From: Cohnella zeiphila
Lineage (GTDB): Bacteria > Bacillota > Bacilli > Paenibacillales > Paenibacillaceae
Length of the DNA: 64,000 nucleotides
Assembly: GCF_014212055.1 (NCBI RefSeq)
Contig: NZ_JACJVO010000009.1
Span: forward strand, 310,001-374,000
Direction: 5' to 3'
The notes under the pieces are model-generated. The model did no database searches. It was not told where the DNA came from and saw only the letters and a list, made by a program, of their open reading frames with translations. This document shows, piece after piece, positions 1 through 10,036 of the stretch. Numbering within the stretch: position 1 is the stretch's first letter; every line of letters begins with the position of its first letter. Made by a program: the position numbers and the translations under genes.

Positions 1-1
1 A

Positions 2-3000
2 TTCCTGATCGACCATGCCTCCGCCATGAACGAAGATCCGGCCAACGTCAGCCGCTGGCGCGATCTGGCGGACCATACGGCCTATCCGGAAGCGATGCTG
101 CCGCAAGGCTCTTTCTCGGCCGCCAACGCTGCCGATCTCGTACCGACGCTGCTTGCGACCGACTACCAATCGCCGAATCAGGCGCACGTCGATATGATCG
201 AACCGGGCGACCAACCGGTCGAATTGGAAGGCGTCGTGTTCCCGTTCGAGAACGTGCAAGTGCTGGACGGGGACAAGGAACTGCTTCAGAAAGTCCGCAA
301 CACGCTCGCTTACATGAACGCTTGGGCGGCATCCGGCTTCAGCGGGTGGAGCAGCCAAAACAACGGATTCCCCAAAGTGTTTCCGATCGCAGCCCGTGCA
401 GGCTGGCCGGCCGGGGACTTGCTCGACAAGTTCAAGACGGCGCTGAACGCCAAGCAAAGGCTCAGCAACCTGACTTATCTTCAGAGCGGGGGAGCGGTCG
501 AAACGATCGGCTCGATGGAGGCGCTCGACTCCATGCTGCTGCAAAGCGAAACCTCGACGGCTATGCCGAGCACGATCCAGGTGTTCCCGAACTGGGACCC
601 GTCGCGGTCCGTCCGCTTCGAACGGCTCGGCGCCAAGGGCAACGTGGAGGTATCCAGCGCTTACGATGCGGACTCGCAGACGGTGCCTTACATCGATCTG
701 CACAGCAGGCGTGACGGTCAAATCTCTTTGGTAAACCCGTGGACGGTCGGAAAGCCTGTCGTGCGGATGGTGAATTCTGACCGCACATGGGGAGCGGACG
801 TCGACTATACGATCCAGGGAGGAAAAATCGTGTTCGACGCGGCTTCGGACGCTCGCTATCTGGTGATGAACGACGATAGCGTCACGACCGCCCGCGTATC
901 CGACATGACGCTGGACAAATACGCCTCGACTTTGATCTACGGAGGCGCGGACGGGACGGACACGACGACTGTGACCGCGACCATATCCGGCAATCCGGCG
1001 GATACCGTGATTTGGACTTCGTCCGATCGCGACGTCGTCGCGGTGACGGCGGACGGCAATTCCGCCACTCTTCAGGCGGTCGGACATGGCGCAAATCCGG
1101 TAACCGAGGTTACGGTTACGGCTACGAGCGTGCAGGACAGCGGCATCTCGCAGACGCTGAGAGTGAAGGTGGCGGACGTCTCGACCGTACCGACGGAGCT
1201 GAAGTCCCTCAATCCCGCGACGGCGACGATTTACGGTCCGTCCTCGACATCGGACACGACGTCCAAAGTGAGCGGCGCGAACCGGCTGCAGCTGACGGCG
1301 GAGGTGCTGCCGGATAACGCCTACGATAAGACGGTCCGCTGGACTTCCAGCGACCAAAGGGTCGCGATGGTGGACAAAAACGGCCTCGTCATCGCCCGCG
1401 GCGCAGGCACGGTCGAAATTACCGGCACCGGCGCGGGCAATCCCGACTTGCCGCCGATCAAAACGATCGTCACGGTTACGCCGGCGGGCAACGATAATAG
1501 CGGCAGCGGTACGCTTGCGAACGTTTTGGCCGCCGCGAAGCTGATCTCGGCCTATAAGGGCGACCGAACGAGCGGCGGCGGATTTAGCCGCGTCTCGGCC
1601 GGCGAGAAGTGGGAAGGCTTGCAGGAGAGTTTCCAGAAAGCTTATATCAATGCGCTCGGCGTCAAAGCGATGTATTCGGGCTACGGTTCTCCGACGAACA
1701 TCAGCAAGGACACCGCGCTGTTCGCGGCCATCGCCTTGAACGAAGCGATCCGCGCCATCGACCCGAGCTTGGCCGTCAGCACGGTCGACAAGACGGGTCT
1801 GGATCAAGCGATCGGCAAAGCCGTCCAATACGACGCCGGCCAATTCTCGGCTCCGGAGGATTGGGAAGCGCTGCAATCGGCTCTGGGGACGGCGCAAGCG
1901 ACCAGCGCGGATCCGGATGCGACACAAGAGGAAGCGGACGCAGCGTTAGCCGCCTTGCAGACAGCCATGGCCAAGGCGCTGCCGTTGCCGGAAGACCTGG
2001 CGACCGTGCGCATTCCGCGAGCGGATATGACCGCGCCGGAATCGACGGTGTACGGCAGCAGCGTGGTGCAGCTTCAGTCTTCGCTCGACTCGCCGTCCTG
2101 GTCGGTTAAAGCGGAGGACGGATCCGCGACTGCGGCAGCGTCGATCAACGATAGCGGCGTTCTGTATGTGTCTGAGGAAGGCACCTATCAGGTGACCGCC
2201 GGATCCGGCGACGCTACGGAACAGTCGCTGATCTCGTTTACGTCCATGTTCGAACGCGAGAACTTGACGTTCAACGGGAACGGCAACGGGACGGCCTTCG
2301 GCTCGACGAATTCGGGCAGCTATCCCCCGACCAAAGTCTTTGACGGAGATCCGAACACCTTTTTCGACCATAGCTCCAGTACGCCGTACGTAGGTTGGGA
2401 CTTCGGCGGAGGCAACGAGCCAATCGTCAATTTCGTCCTGTACCAGCCGCGCAGCGGCACCAATATGGCCCGCGTCAAAGGCGCTAAATTTCAAGGCTCG
2501 AACGTTTCGGCGACAAGCGGGTACACGGACCTGTTCACGGTTCCTTCCGCGCCGACGGACGCCTCGAAGCTGATCGCGGTCGCGTTCGATAACAAGACGC
2601 CTTACCGGTATTACCGTTGGCTGGGTGCGGACGGCACGCACGGGAACGTGGCGGAGCTTCAAATGTACCAGATCAAGGATAGCGCGATGCAGAGAGCGCC
2701 GGACGGGGCCGCTCAGGCGGCCGACAGCATCGAAGAGATCGCGAATCCGGTGAAGGACGCGGTACAACTTGCGCTTCCTGCCGTTCCGACCGGGTTTACA
2801 GTCGCCATCGCCAGCTCGGACAACGAGTCGGTCATCGCCAAGGACGGGACAATCGTACCGCCGGCAGCAGATACGACGGTTCATCTCATACTCACGCTGA
2901 CTCGCGTTTCCGACGGCGCCCAAGCGGATACGGCGAGCTTGCAAGTCGTCGTGCCGGCGAGAAGTCTAATCGTTCCAGGCGCACCGGGGCATGTTGCGGC

Positions 3001-5134
3001 AATCGCCGAAGGGACGAACGGTGCGGCTCTCGCCTGGGATGCGGTTCCGGGTGCGGACGGCTACAACGTTTACCGCTCCGACAGCGGTGAAGAAGGCTCC
3101 TTTGTGCGTCTTAACGAGTCTCCGTTAAACTCGAATGAGTTCCATGATACGGAGCTGGCCTCGAACCGGAATTATCAATATTACGTCACGGCCGTGAACG
3201 CCGCCGGAGAATCCGCGCCGAGCGCGATTGCGTCCGTCCGGCCACAACCGATAACGTATACCGTTTCCGCTTCCGCCGGCGAACATGGCACGATCGACCC
3301 GAGCGGCGATGTGACCGTGAACGAAGGTGCGGATCAGACGTTCGCGTTTGCGCCGGAAGACGGCTACGTGATCGACGCCGTCACGGTGGACGGATCGCAA
3401 GCTACCGTCGTGAATGACGTTTATACGTTTGAACATGTATCGCGGAACCATACGATCGATGCGACGTTCCGGGAAAAGACAGAGGCCGTTCATACGATTG
3501 CCGCCAGCGCAGGAGAGCACGGGGCGGCGGATCCGAACGGTGAGTTGTCTGTAATCGACGGGGCGGACCAGTCGTTCGCGTTTACGCCGGAGGACGGCTA
3601 CGCGATCGACACCGTTACCGTGGACGGCACCCTGGACGTCACTTCTTCGCTCGTCGACGGCGTCTTTACGTTCCAAAGCGTAAGCGCCGATCACACGATC
3701 GCGGCGACGTTCAAGCCGGTTCCGGTCGAACCGGTCGTCCATACGATTGCCGCGCGCGCGGGCGGGCACGGTACGATCAGCCCGAACGGCACGGTGACGG
3801 TGAACGATGGCGGCAGCCAAACCTTTACCGTTACGCCCGATAACGGTTATACGATTGACGCCGTTACGGTGGATGGCGTTGCTGTTGCCGTTATAGGCAG
3901 CGCTTATACGTTTGAGAACGTCACATCCGACCATACGATCGCAGCGGCGTTCAAACCGGTGCCGGTTGTCCCTCCGGTTACGCCTCCCGCGGCGTTACCG
4001 CCGACACCGCCGGCAGAGCTTCCGGCAGACATGCAAGCCGTCACTTCGGAAGAGCTGAGGAAGGCTGCGGCGGCAGGCGAAGCGATCATCACCCTGGCGG
4101 AGGGTAAGACGCAGCTTCAGCTTCCCGCCGACGCGGCGAATTGGCTCGGTTCGGAGCCGCTGGTCGTTCAAGCCGGGACGTTAAGCCTGATCATGCCCGG
4201 CAGCATATGGAAGCAAATGGCCGACTCTCTGCCGAAGGACGGTCAGGCGGGCGCTCATCTTGTTCTGAAGATCAGTCCGCTGAGCGAGGAGGAGACCGGA
4301 GCGATCGTGGCTCAAAGCGCATCGTATACGCAAGCGCAGCTTCATGCAGCCGGTCCGGCGATCGATTTCGGACTGACTCTTGTTGCGGAGGAGGGAACGG
4401 AAACGCCGCTGACGACGTTTGACGAGCCTCTGACGGTTCGACTCCGGCTCGACCCTTCCGCCGATCCGGCGCTGACCTTCCTGTACGGCATCGACGAGGA
4501 AGGCAAGCTTGAATTTATCGGCGGCCATGTGGCAGACGGCGAGTTGGTCGCTTCCCTCCATCATTTCAGCAAGTATGCGGCCATTGAATTCAATAAGCCG
4601 TTTGCCGACGTTTCGGCCTCGCACTGGGCGTATCCGGCGATCGAACGGCTGGCTGCGCGAGGAATCGTGAACGGTACGGACGACACTTCCTTCCGTCCCG
4701 ATCGCCAAGTGACGAGGGCGGAATTTACGTCCCTGCTCGTCAGAGGGCTGAATCTGAGCGAACAAGGCAAGAGCGGGTTCTCGGATGTCGCCGCGAACGC
4801 CTGGTATGCGAACGAAGTTGCCGCCGCCGCGCAGGCGGGACTCGTCAACGGGAAGACGGCAACGACATTCGAGCCGGACGGAGCGATTACCCGCGAGGAG
4901 ATGGTCGTCATGCTGATGAGGGCATACGAGCTGAAAAACGGGCAGCCATACGATGCCTCGCAGCCTGCCGCCTTCGCGGATGAGCGTGACATCGCTTCTT
5001 GGGCGATCGACTCCGTTCACGGCGCGTATGCGCTCGGACTGATCGACGGCCGGGGTGCCGGCGTGTTCGATCCGGAAGGCGCAGCGACGCGAGCGGAAGC
5101 TGCCCGCGTCATCGAAGCCCTGTTGGAATCCTGA
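2..5134 (+). CDS. SLH-anchored multidomain surface protein, glycoside-hydrolase-like, 5' partial
   Basis: The reading frame is open to the window edge, so the N-terminus is missing; an internal ATG at 26 is not a convincing start. The first 900 nt resemble the C-terminal part of a GH95-like alpha/alpha-barrel glycosidase with its trailing beta domain (weak call). Next come two Ig-like Big_2 domains (about nt 905-1480), a FIVAR-like helical stretch (1500-1980), an F5/8-type C (discoidin) carbohydrate-binding domain (2255-2690), a fibronectin type III domain (2970-3240) and three divergent InlB-type repeats of about 75 residues (3258-3960). A proline-rich linker and an unassigned beta-rich region (4030-4590) follow. 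Three SLH domains (4600-5130) end the protein and should bind pyruvylated secondary cell-wall polymer. Inference: a cell-surface polysaccharide-degrading enzyme. Which sugar it cuts cannot be told because the catalytic part lies mostly outside the window. Confidence 0.85.
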   Translation, partial: FLIDHASAMNEDPANVSRWRDLADHTAYPEAMLPQGSFSAANAADLVPTLLATDYQSPNQAHVDMIEPGDQPVELEGVVFPFENVQVLDGDKELLQKVRNTLAYMNAWAASGFSGWSSQNNGFPKVFPIAARAGWPAGDLLDKFKTALNAKQRLSNLTYLQSGGAVETIGSMEALDSMLLQSETSTAMPSTIQVFPNWDPSRSVRFERLGAKGNVEVSSAYDADSQTVPYIDLHSRRDGQISLVNPWTVGKPVVRMVNSDRTWGADVDYTIQGGKIVFDAASDARYLVMNDDSVTTARVSDMTLDKYASTLIYGGADGTDTTTVTATISGNPADTVIWTSSDRDVVAVTADGNSATLQAVGHGANPVTEVTVTATSVQDSGISQTLRVKVADVSTVPTELKSLNPATATIYGPSSTSDTTSKVSGANRLQLTAEVLPDNAYDKTVRWTSSDQRVAMVDKNGLVIARGAGTVEITGTGAGNPDLPPIKTIVTVTPAGNDNSGSGTLANVLAAAKLISAYKGDRTSGGGFSRVSAGEKWEGLQESFQKAYINALGVKAMYSGYGSPTNISKDTALFAAIALNEAIRAIDPSLAVSTVDKTGLDQAIGKAVQYDAGQFSAPEDWEALQSALGTAQATSADPDATQEEADAALAALQTAMAKALPLPEDLATVRIPRADMTAPESTVYGSSVVQLQSSLDSPSWSVKAEDGSATAAASINDSGVLYVSEEGTYQVTAGSGDATEQSLISFTSMFERENLTFNGNGNGTAFGSTNSGSYPPTKVFDGDPNTFFDHSSSTPYVGWDFGGGNEPIVNFVLYQPRSGTNMARVKGAKFQGSNVSATSGYTDLFTVPSAPTDASKLIAVAFDNKTPYRYYRWLGADGTHGNVAELQMYQIKDSAMQRAPDGAAQAADSIEEIANPVKDAVQLALPAVPTGFTVAIASSDNESVIAKDGTIVPPAADTTVHLILTLTRVSDGAQADTASLQVVVPARSLIVPGAPGHVAAIAEGTNGAALAWDAVPGADGYNVYRSDSGEEGSFVRLNESPLNSNEFHDTELASNRNYQYYVTAVNAAGESAPSAIASVRPQPITYTVSASAGEHGTIDPSGDVTVNEGADQTFAFAPEDGYVIDAVTVDGSQATVVNDVYTFEHVSRNHTIDATFREKTEAVHTIAASAGEHGAADPNGELSVIDGADQSFAFTPEDGYAIDTVTVDGTLDVTSSLVDGVFTFQSVSADHTIAATFKPVPVEPVVHTIAARAGGHGTISPNGTVTVNDGGSQTFTVTPDNGYTIDAVTVDGVAVAVIGSAYTFENVTSDHTIAAAFKPVPVVPPVTPPAALPPTPPAELPADMQAVTSEELRKAAAAGEAIITLAEGKTQLQLPADAANWLGSEPLVVQAGTLSLIMPGSIWKQMADSLPKDGQAGAHLVLKISPLSEEETGAIVAQSASYTQAQLHAAGPAIDFGLTLVAEEGTETPLTTFDEPLTVRLRLDPSADPALTFLYGIDEEGKLEFIGGHVADGELVASLHHFSKYAAIEFNKPFADVSASHWAYPAIERLAARGIVNGTDDTSFRPDRQVTRAEFTSLLVRGLNLSEQGKSGFSDVAANAWYANEVAAAAQAGLVNGKTATTFEPDGAITREEMVVMLMRAYELKNGQPYDASQPAAFADERDIASWAIDSVHGAYALGLIDGRGAGVFDPEGAATRAEAARVIEALLES

Positions 5135-5140
5135 TCAAGA

Positions 5141-5173
5141 AGACGGCGGTCCATTTGGAATGGACCGCCGTCT
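5141..5173. terminator. Perfect 13-bp hairpin between convergent genes
   Basis: Arms at 5141-5153 and 5161-5173 pair perfectly around a 7-nt loop. It sits in the 43-nt gap between the SLH protein stop and the response-regulator stop. There is no clear T-run on either strand, so it may work as a bidirectional transcription barrier or an RNA 3'-end stabiliser. Confidence 0.6.
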
Positions 5174-5177
5174 GCTG

Positions 5178-6692
5178 TCATCGCAGAGCCTCGAACTTCT
5201 CTCTGATCTCCGAAGGGTAGCAGCCGAACTGTTCGATAAACAACTTGGTAAAGTGACGCGAGCTGAAGTAGCCGACGGCTTGCGACACTTCATGCACCTT
5301 CAAGTCCGGCTTGGTAAGAAGCAGCTCCTTGGCTTTGAGCATCCGGATGCGGGTCAAATACTTAACGAACGTTACGCCTTCTTTCTTATGAAACAGCGAG
5401 CTGAGGTAATTCGGCGTAACGTTGAATTGGGCCGCCAGCGTCCCGATGGCGATATCGTTCATATAATTCCGGTCGACGTATTGAATGACGCGCGAAACGA
5501 TGTCCGCGTTGGAAGAAGCTCCCGGCTGGCCGGCTGAAGCCAGCATCGCATCTCCCTGCCGCCGAAGCGATTCCAACCATTCGGCGGGCTTCATATGGGG
5601 CCGAACCGCGGATTGGATCGATGCTTGCAGGAAACGGCAAACGGAGTCCAGCATCGCCCGATTTTCGAATAAGTCCCGAACGTTCGTCTTGCCCAGAGCC
5701 GCGAGCTCTTTCGAGTAGCCGACGTAATCCTTTTCCTGGTAGAGCCGGGCAAGACGGATGACGGCTTCGCACCATGCAAGCCGTTCCGGTTGAAGAGACT
5801 CCGATTGCAACTCTGCCAGTGTCAATACGCTGCCTGGGGCATAGCAGAGGCGAAGGGGGGAGAGCGTGTCCAAACGCTCCAATTGTCCGATCAGCTCCCG
5901 GAAATGATCGCAAAAACCGGTCCTCAACGCATGAACGGAAAGCGAGCCCTCCGTGTTCTCCTGTTGAATAAGTCCGGCGATCTGCTCCTCGAGCCCTGCA
6001 AGCGTCCCGCGGTCCCGCTGCTCTCCCTGCAGCGGCCAGCACCAGAGGACGGCCATCCGACCGCTGTCCGCTTGTATAAGTCCTCTGCGCAGGTCGATCG
6101 CGCCGCTTTGATCTCCCGGCGCTTCCGGAAGGCCGGCTGTCAGCCGATTCATCGCGTTCCGATACAACTCCGTCTGGTTAGAGCCATCGACATATAACGT
6201 CGCACCTGCGAAGCCAAATCCTTCATAAAGCCGAACGCTGCCGTCCCAAACGCCAAGTCTTGCTTCTCGCAGGCGGGCGGCTGCCCAGTGCTCAAATTCG
6301 TAGTTGCGGTAATGCTCGCTCTGCCGCCGCTCGTTCCAAGCCTGGAGAACGCATGCTTCCAGCTCCTTGGGATCGGCCGGTTTTAACAAATAGTTGCTGG
6401 CTCCGAGTCGAATCGCTTCTTTTGCGTATTGAAATTCCATGAATCCGGTCAGGATGATCCATTTGGCATCGGGGGCCATTTCGCGACCTTGTCGGATCGC
6501 TTCCAGCCCGCTGAGTTTCGGCATCTTGATATCGACGAATACCAGGTCGGGAACCGTTTCCCGAATGAGCTCCAGCATTTCTTCGCCGTTGCGCGCCTCT
6601 CTGACGGATAGCGTCGGCAGATCGATCTCCTGCAGCATGCTGACCAAACCGGAGCGGACCCACTTCTCGTCGTCGGTGACCAAAATATTCAT
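5178..6692 (-). CDS. YesN-family response regulator (REC + AraC HTH)
   Basis: A 504-residue DNA-binding response regulator. The N-terminal receiver domain (about 1-120) has the acidic pair D7-D8, phospho-acceptor D54 and the conserved T82 and K104. A long middle region has no obvious catalytic motif. The C-terminal 100 residues are a double helix-turn-helix of the AraC type (from ADIVSRVIQYVDRNY to the end). This layout is typical of YesN proteins that switch on carbohydrate transport genes. The start overlaps the end of the histidine kinase gene by 4 nt (ATGA), so the two are co-transcribed. Inference: it controls the divergent sugar ABC importer at 8615-11784. Confidence 0.93.
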   Translation of the reverse strand: MNILVTDDEKWVRSGLVSMLQEIDLPTLSVREARNGEEMLELIRETVPDLVFVDIKMPKLSGLEAIRQGREMAPDAKWIILTGFMEFQYAKEAIRLGASNYLLKPADPKELEACVLQAWNERRQSEHYRNYEFEHWAAARLREARLGVWDGSVRLYEGFGFAGATLYVDGSNQTELYRNAMNRLTAGLPEAPGDQSGAIDLRRGLIQADSGRMAVLWCWPLQGEQRDRGTLAGLEEQIAGLIQQENTEGSLSVHALRTGFCDHFRELIGQLERLDTLSPLRLCYAPGSVLTLAELQSESLQPERLAWCEAVIRLARLYQEKDYVGYSKELAALGKTNVRDLFENRAMLDSVCRFLQASIQSAVRPHMKPAEWLESLRRQGDAMLASAGQPGASSNADIVSRVIQYVDRNYMNDIAIGTLAAQFNVTPNYLSSLFHKKEGVTFVKYLTRIRMLKAKELLLTKPDLKVHEVSQAVGYFSSRHFTKLFIEQFGCYPSEIREKFEALR

Positions 6693-8428
6693 AGGCGGTT
6701 CCCTCCTTCAGGAATGCGAATGGTGACGGTTGTTCCTTGGCCTAGTTGGCTGATGACGTCTAAGCTCGCGTCGGGACAGCTTAGCTGCAGGCGGGCTCTG
6801 ACGTTCGACAGCCCGACTTGGCCGGATACCGGTCGGGCTTCCGGATCGAAGCCGACGCCGTTGTCGGAGACGCGGATGACCGCGCTGCGCCGGCCGTCTT
6901 CTTCCAGCTCGACCTTGGCGGAGACGTTCACAACATTTATTTTGTCGTCCGGCTCCACGCCATGAATGACCGCGTTCTCTATCAGCGGCTGAACGAGCAG
7001 CTTGGGCAACGGCCAGGAAGCCGCCTCCGGTTCGCATTCGATGTGTATGCTCAACCGGTCCTGAAACCGGAGCTGCTGCAGAACGCCGTACTTCTCCAGG
7101 AAAACAAACTCTTTCTCTATCGTCGTCTGCTGATTTTCTTCCAGGCTGTACCGCATCATAGAACTGAGCGACAGGATGGCCGTCTCCAATTCGGAGCGAA
7201 GGCCGGCGCGGTTCAGGCCGATGAAGCCGTTCAGCGTGTTGTAGAGGAAGTGCGGCCTAATCTGCGATTGCAGAGCCCGGTATTCAGCATCCTGCTGCGC
7301 CAGCTTGCTTCGAAACTCTTCGTTGATCAGCTCGTCGAGCCGGGAGATCATATTGTTAAGAGAGAGGCCGAGCTGCGCGATCTCGTCTCTTCCCCTCGGC
7401 TGAAACCTTTCGGACATATCGCCTTTTTTCACCTTGTGCATGATCAGGTTCATTTTTTTGAACGGCTTCACGATCCACTTGGAGAAATACAGGAAGACGC
7501 AGAAAGTGATAATCAGGGCACCGGCGGACAGACACAACGCCACAATGTAGATCCATCGGATTTTGGCCTTCAGCTCGGCGTTGGACAGAAAGACGACAAT
7601 CCGCCAATCGGCCGGGCTGACTTTGCGCGATACGCCTGTATAGGAGGCGCTTTCAAATTGGTCGTTTTGCTTGAAATCCGTTAAGTGCGACGACAGCTCG
7701 TCGGGCAGCGCCTTGTTCGCGTACAGCAAATGATCCTCTTGGTCCAGAACGACGATGGTCGAAGAGACGTTGAACGTGACATCCTTGGCGATCTTCTCCA
7801 GAAGAATCTTGTCGGCATCCGCCAGAATGACGGCGAGCGGCGCACGGGAGTCGGGGTCCTTAATCAGGCGGGCTACCGAGAACACTTGGGTTTTGCCGCC
7901 GTCTTTCACGTAGTTCTGAGAGTGAGAGCTGATAAAGACGGCCTTGCCGTCGCTTTCGACCGCTTTCTTGTACCAGTCTTGCGAACGGAAAGGAAACTCT
8001 TGATCGAGCTCGATCGGATCCTTGGACGTCAGGTACGCTTGCCCTTTGACCGGCACGATCAAGGTGCTCAAGATATCCGGCCGCGTGTTGATCAGGTAGA
8101 TGGGCAGCGTGCCGGTGAGCGCGCGGTCGGTCACCAGCCGCGTGTACGCGCTGGCGGTTGGGTAGCTGTTGTTTGCCTTGATCTTCAACGCGTTCATGAC
8201 GTCGTCGCTCAAGTAGGGGGAAGTGGACAGCCGGTCCAGATCGTCAAGGTAGGTCTCGATATTCCGCGACAGCGCGCTCAGCGTACCGCTGGTCAGCTTC
8301 TGCGTCTCGTCGGTCAACAGCCCTTTAATATAATAGGGGAGCGCGAAAGCCGAAATGATAAACGGCGTCACGATGAATAGCAGGTAGAGAAGCGTCAATT
8401 TGAATCGCAGCGTTCGGAAGATGTTCAT
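6689..8428 (-). CDS. YesM-family sensor histidine kinase
   Basis: A membrane sensor kinase of about 579 residues. An N-terminal transmembrane helix is followed by a large extracellular Cache-like sensor region, a second transmembrane helix (ALCLSAGALIITFCVFLYF), a HAMP linker, the His_kinase domain with phospho-acceptor H393 in QIRPHFLYN, and a C-terminal HATPase_c domain with DNGVGF and a GLSN glycine box. I chose the ATG at 8428 over the in-frame GTG at 8434 because the AAAAGGGG ribosome site lies about 8 nt before the ATG and only 2 nt before the GTG. It forms a two-gene operon with the YesN-type regulator. Its likely signal is a sugar or sugar-loaded binding protein outside the cell. Confidence 0.93.
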   Translation of the reverse strand: MNIFRTLRFKLTLLYLLFIVTPFIISAFALPYYIKGLLTDETQKLTSGTLSALSRNIETYLDDLDRLSTSPYLSDDVMNALKIKANNSYPTASAYTRLVTDRALTGTLPIYLINTRPDILSTLIVPVKGQAYLTSKDPIELDQEFPFRSQDWYKKAVESDGKAVFISSHSQNYVKDGGKTQVFSVARLIKDPDSRAPLAVILADADKILLEKIAKDVTFNVSSTIVVLDQEDHLLYANKALPDELSSHLTDFKQNDQFESASYTGVSRKVSPADWRIVVFLSNAELKAKIRWIYIVALCLSAGALIITFCVFLYFSKWIVKPFKKMNLIMHKVKKGDMSERFQPRGRDEIAQLGLSLNNMISRLDELINEEFRSKLAQQDAEYRALQSQIRPHFLYNTLNGFIGLNRAGLRSELETAILSLSSMMRYSLEENQQTTIEKEFVFLEKYGVLQQLRFQDRLSIHIECEPEAASWPLPKLLVQPLIENAVIHGVEPDDKINVVNVSAKVELEEDGRRSAVIRVSDNGVGFDPEARPVSGQVGLSNVRARLQLSCPDASLDVISQLGQGTTVTIRIPEGGNRL

Positions 8429-8540
8429 CGACACGGCCCCTTTTCTTAACCTTATCTTCCTGCGATCTTATGGTCAATAGCGTTTGGGGCGGAAACGAAC
8501 CGAGTGTAGAAAAGAGCGCTTTCATCGTAGTTTACGGTCG

Positions 8541-8569
8541 TTTCCAACCGGGGGGCGAGCGACTATGAT
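8541..8569 (+). promoter_or_regulatory. Candidate promoter of the sugar ABC operon
   Basis: A good -10 (TATGAT, 8564-8569) is preceded at 17 nt by a poor -35 (TTTCCA, 8541-8546). A weak -35 fits an activator-dependent promoter, possibly driven by the divergent YesN-type regulator. The binding site itself could not be identified. Confidence 0.4.
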
Positions 8570-8614
8570 TAGGTCTGTGAGGTTCGCCTCGCATGAAACC
8601 AAAGGGGGATTACC

Positions 8615-9967
8615 ATGAGAGGTTCCAAATGGCTCTTATTGCTCGGCACGCTGCTCGTATCGGGTACGGCTTTAGCCGCCTGCGGCTCGAACAACGGCAA
8701 CGGCGGCGGCGCTTCGGCATCGTCCGAAGCTTCGCCAAGTTCTTCCGCATCGGCAGGCGCGTCTTCTTCGGCAAGCCCTGCCGCTTCCAAAGACGACAAA
8801 CCGGTCACGCTTACGGTCATGACGAATATCGTCGGCGAACCGGCCAATGTTCTCGAAGAGATCTCCAAAGAGTTCACCAAAGAGAATCCGAACATCAAGG
8901 TCGAGTTCAGCGCGCCCGGCGCGGATTACGAGAACATCATGAAAGTGAAGATGGCTTCCAATGCGATGCCGGACGTCTTCTCGACGCACGGTTGGGCCAA
9001 AGTGCGCTACGGCCAATACTTGGCGGATTTGAGGGACGAAGCGTGGGCCAGCCAGATCGATGACAAAATCAAGCCTGCGGTTACCGATGACTCGGGGAAA
9101 GTTTACGTGCTTCCGATCGATCAGGACAAATCCGGACCGGTCTACAACAAGGATGTCTTGGACCAATACGGCGTTGCGGTTCCGACCACTTGGGACGAAC
9201 TGCTCCAGGCGGCGGAGACGATCAAAACCAAGAGCGGCGGCAAAGTCACCCCCATTCACATCGGCGGTGCGGACTCCTGGCCGATCGGGCAATTTTTCGA
9301 CTTCATGGCGACGCCGTCCTTCATCAGTCCGTCCACGAACGACTCCGCTCAACTCCTGGACGGCTCGTTCGATTGGAAGAAGTTCGACAGCCTCCCGCAG
9401 ATGCTGCTGGACCTGCAGAAGAAGGGCTATTTGAATAAAGACGTTCTGACATCCAAGTACAGCGATTCCGCCAAAGCGTTCGGCGAAGGCAAAGTCGCTT
9501 TCGGCTTCTATGGGCCATCCCTGATCGAAGAAGCGAAAAAAACGAATCCGAATGTCCACGGCGGCTTGATGCCGATTCCTTCGGTTGTCCCGGGCGATGC
9601 GCCGACGCTTGCGGGCGGCGAGAAAACGACGTGGGGCGTATGGAAAGACTCCCCGAACCTCGAGGCCGCGAAAAAATTCGTCGCGTTCTATGCAAAGCCT
9701 GAAAACGTGAAAAAAGTCGCCGCAGCAGGCGGGCTGCCCCCGGGTCTTACAGGCGTGGACATCGATGCGGGCGATTTGACCGCCGACTTCCAGAAATACG
9801 CCGATACGCCGGTATTCCCCTATTTCGATCGCGACTATTTGCCGAACGGCATGTGGGACGTCATGTGCAAAAACGGACAGGATCTGCTTGCGGGCGGCAT
9901 TACCGTCAGCCAGTTCTCGGAAAATATGAAGCAAGAATTCGATCGACTGCGTACGGCAGCCCAGTAA
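8615..9967 (+). CDS. Sugar ABC transporter substrate-binding lipoprotein
   Basis: A 450-residue family 1 extracellular solute-binding protein. The signal peptide ends in a lipobox (LAAC) with C23 as the lipidated residue, followed by a Ser/Ala/Gly-rich linker to about residue 60 and the two-lobed binding fold (for example VTLTVMTNI, ADYENIMKVKMASNAMPDVF). The ribosome site AAAGGGGGA lies just before the ATG. It is the first gene of an operon with two permeases and faces a YesM/YesN pair, the usual layout for oligosaccharide uptake in Paenibacillaceae. The sugar cannot be named from sequence alone. A strong hairpin separates it from the permease genes. Confidence 0.93.
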   Translation: MRGSKWLLLLGTLLVSGTALAACGSNNGNGGGASASSEASPSSSASAGASSSASPAASKDDKPVTLTVMTNIVGEPANVLEEISKEFTKENPNIKVEFSAPGADYENIMKVKMASNAMPDVFSTHGWAKVRYGQYLADLRDEAWASQIDDKIKPAVTDDSGKVYVLPIDQDKSGPVYNKDVLDQYGVAVPTTWDELLQAAETIKTKSGGKVTPIHIGGADSWPIGQFFDFMATPSFISPSTNDSAQLLDGSFDWKKFDSLPQMLLDLQKKGYLNKDVLTSKYSDSAKAFGEGKVAFGFYGPSLIEEAKKTNPNVHGGLMPIPSVVPGDAPTLAGGEKTTWGVWKDSPNLEAAKKFVAFYAKPENVKKVAAAGGLPPGLTGVDIDAGDLTADFQKYADTPVFPYFDRDYLPNGMWDVMCKNGQDLLAGGITVSQFSENMKQEFDRLRTAAQ

Positions 9968-9974
9968 GCGCAAG

Positions 9975-10017
9975 GCCGGATCGCCCGCGGACAGCACGCT
10001 GCCGCGGGCGATCCGGC
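9975..10017 (+). other. Intercistronic hairpin between binding protein and permease genes
   Basis: Arms 9975-9990 and 10002-10017 form a perfect 16-bp GC-rich stem with an 11-nt loop and no T-run. By analogy with malE-malF intergenic structures, it probably protects the upstream mRNA from 3' decay, or partly stops transcription. Either way the binding protein would be made in excess of the permeases. Confidence 0.65.
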
Positions 10018-10036
10018 GAACGAGGAGGAAGAAACG

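Noticed and set aside
2-5134. Several long minus-strand frames inside the SLH protein gene
   Set aside because: They have high-GC antisense composition (Arg/His/Val-rich), no ribosome sites and no domain pattern; they are shadows of the real gene.
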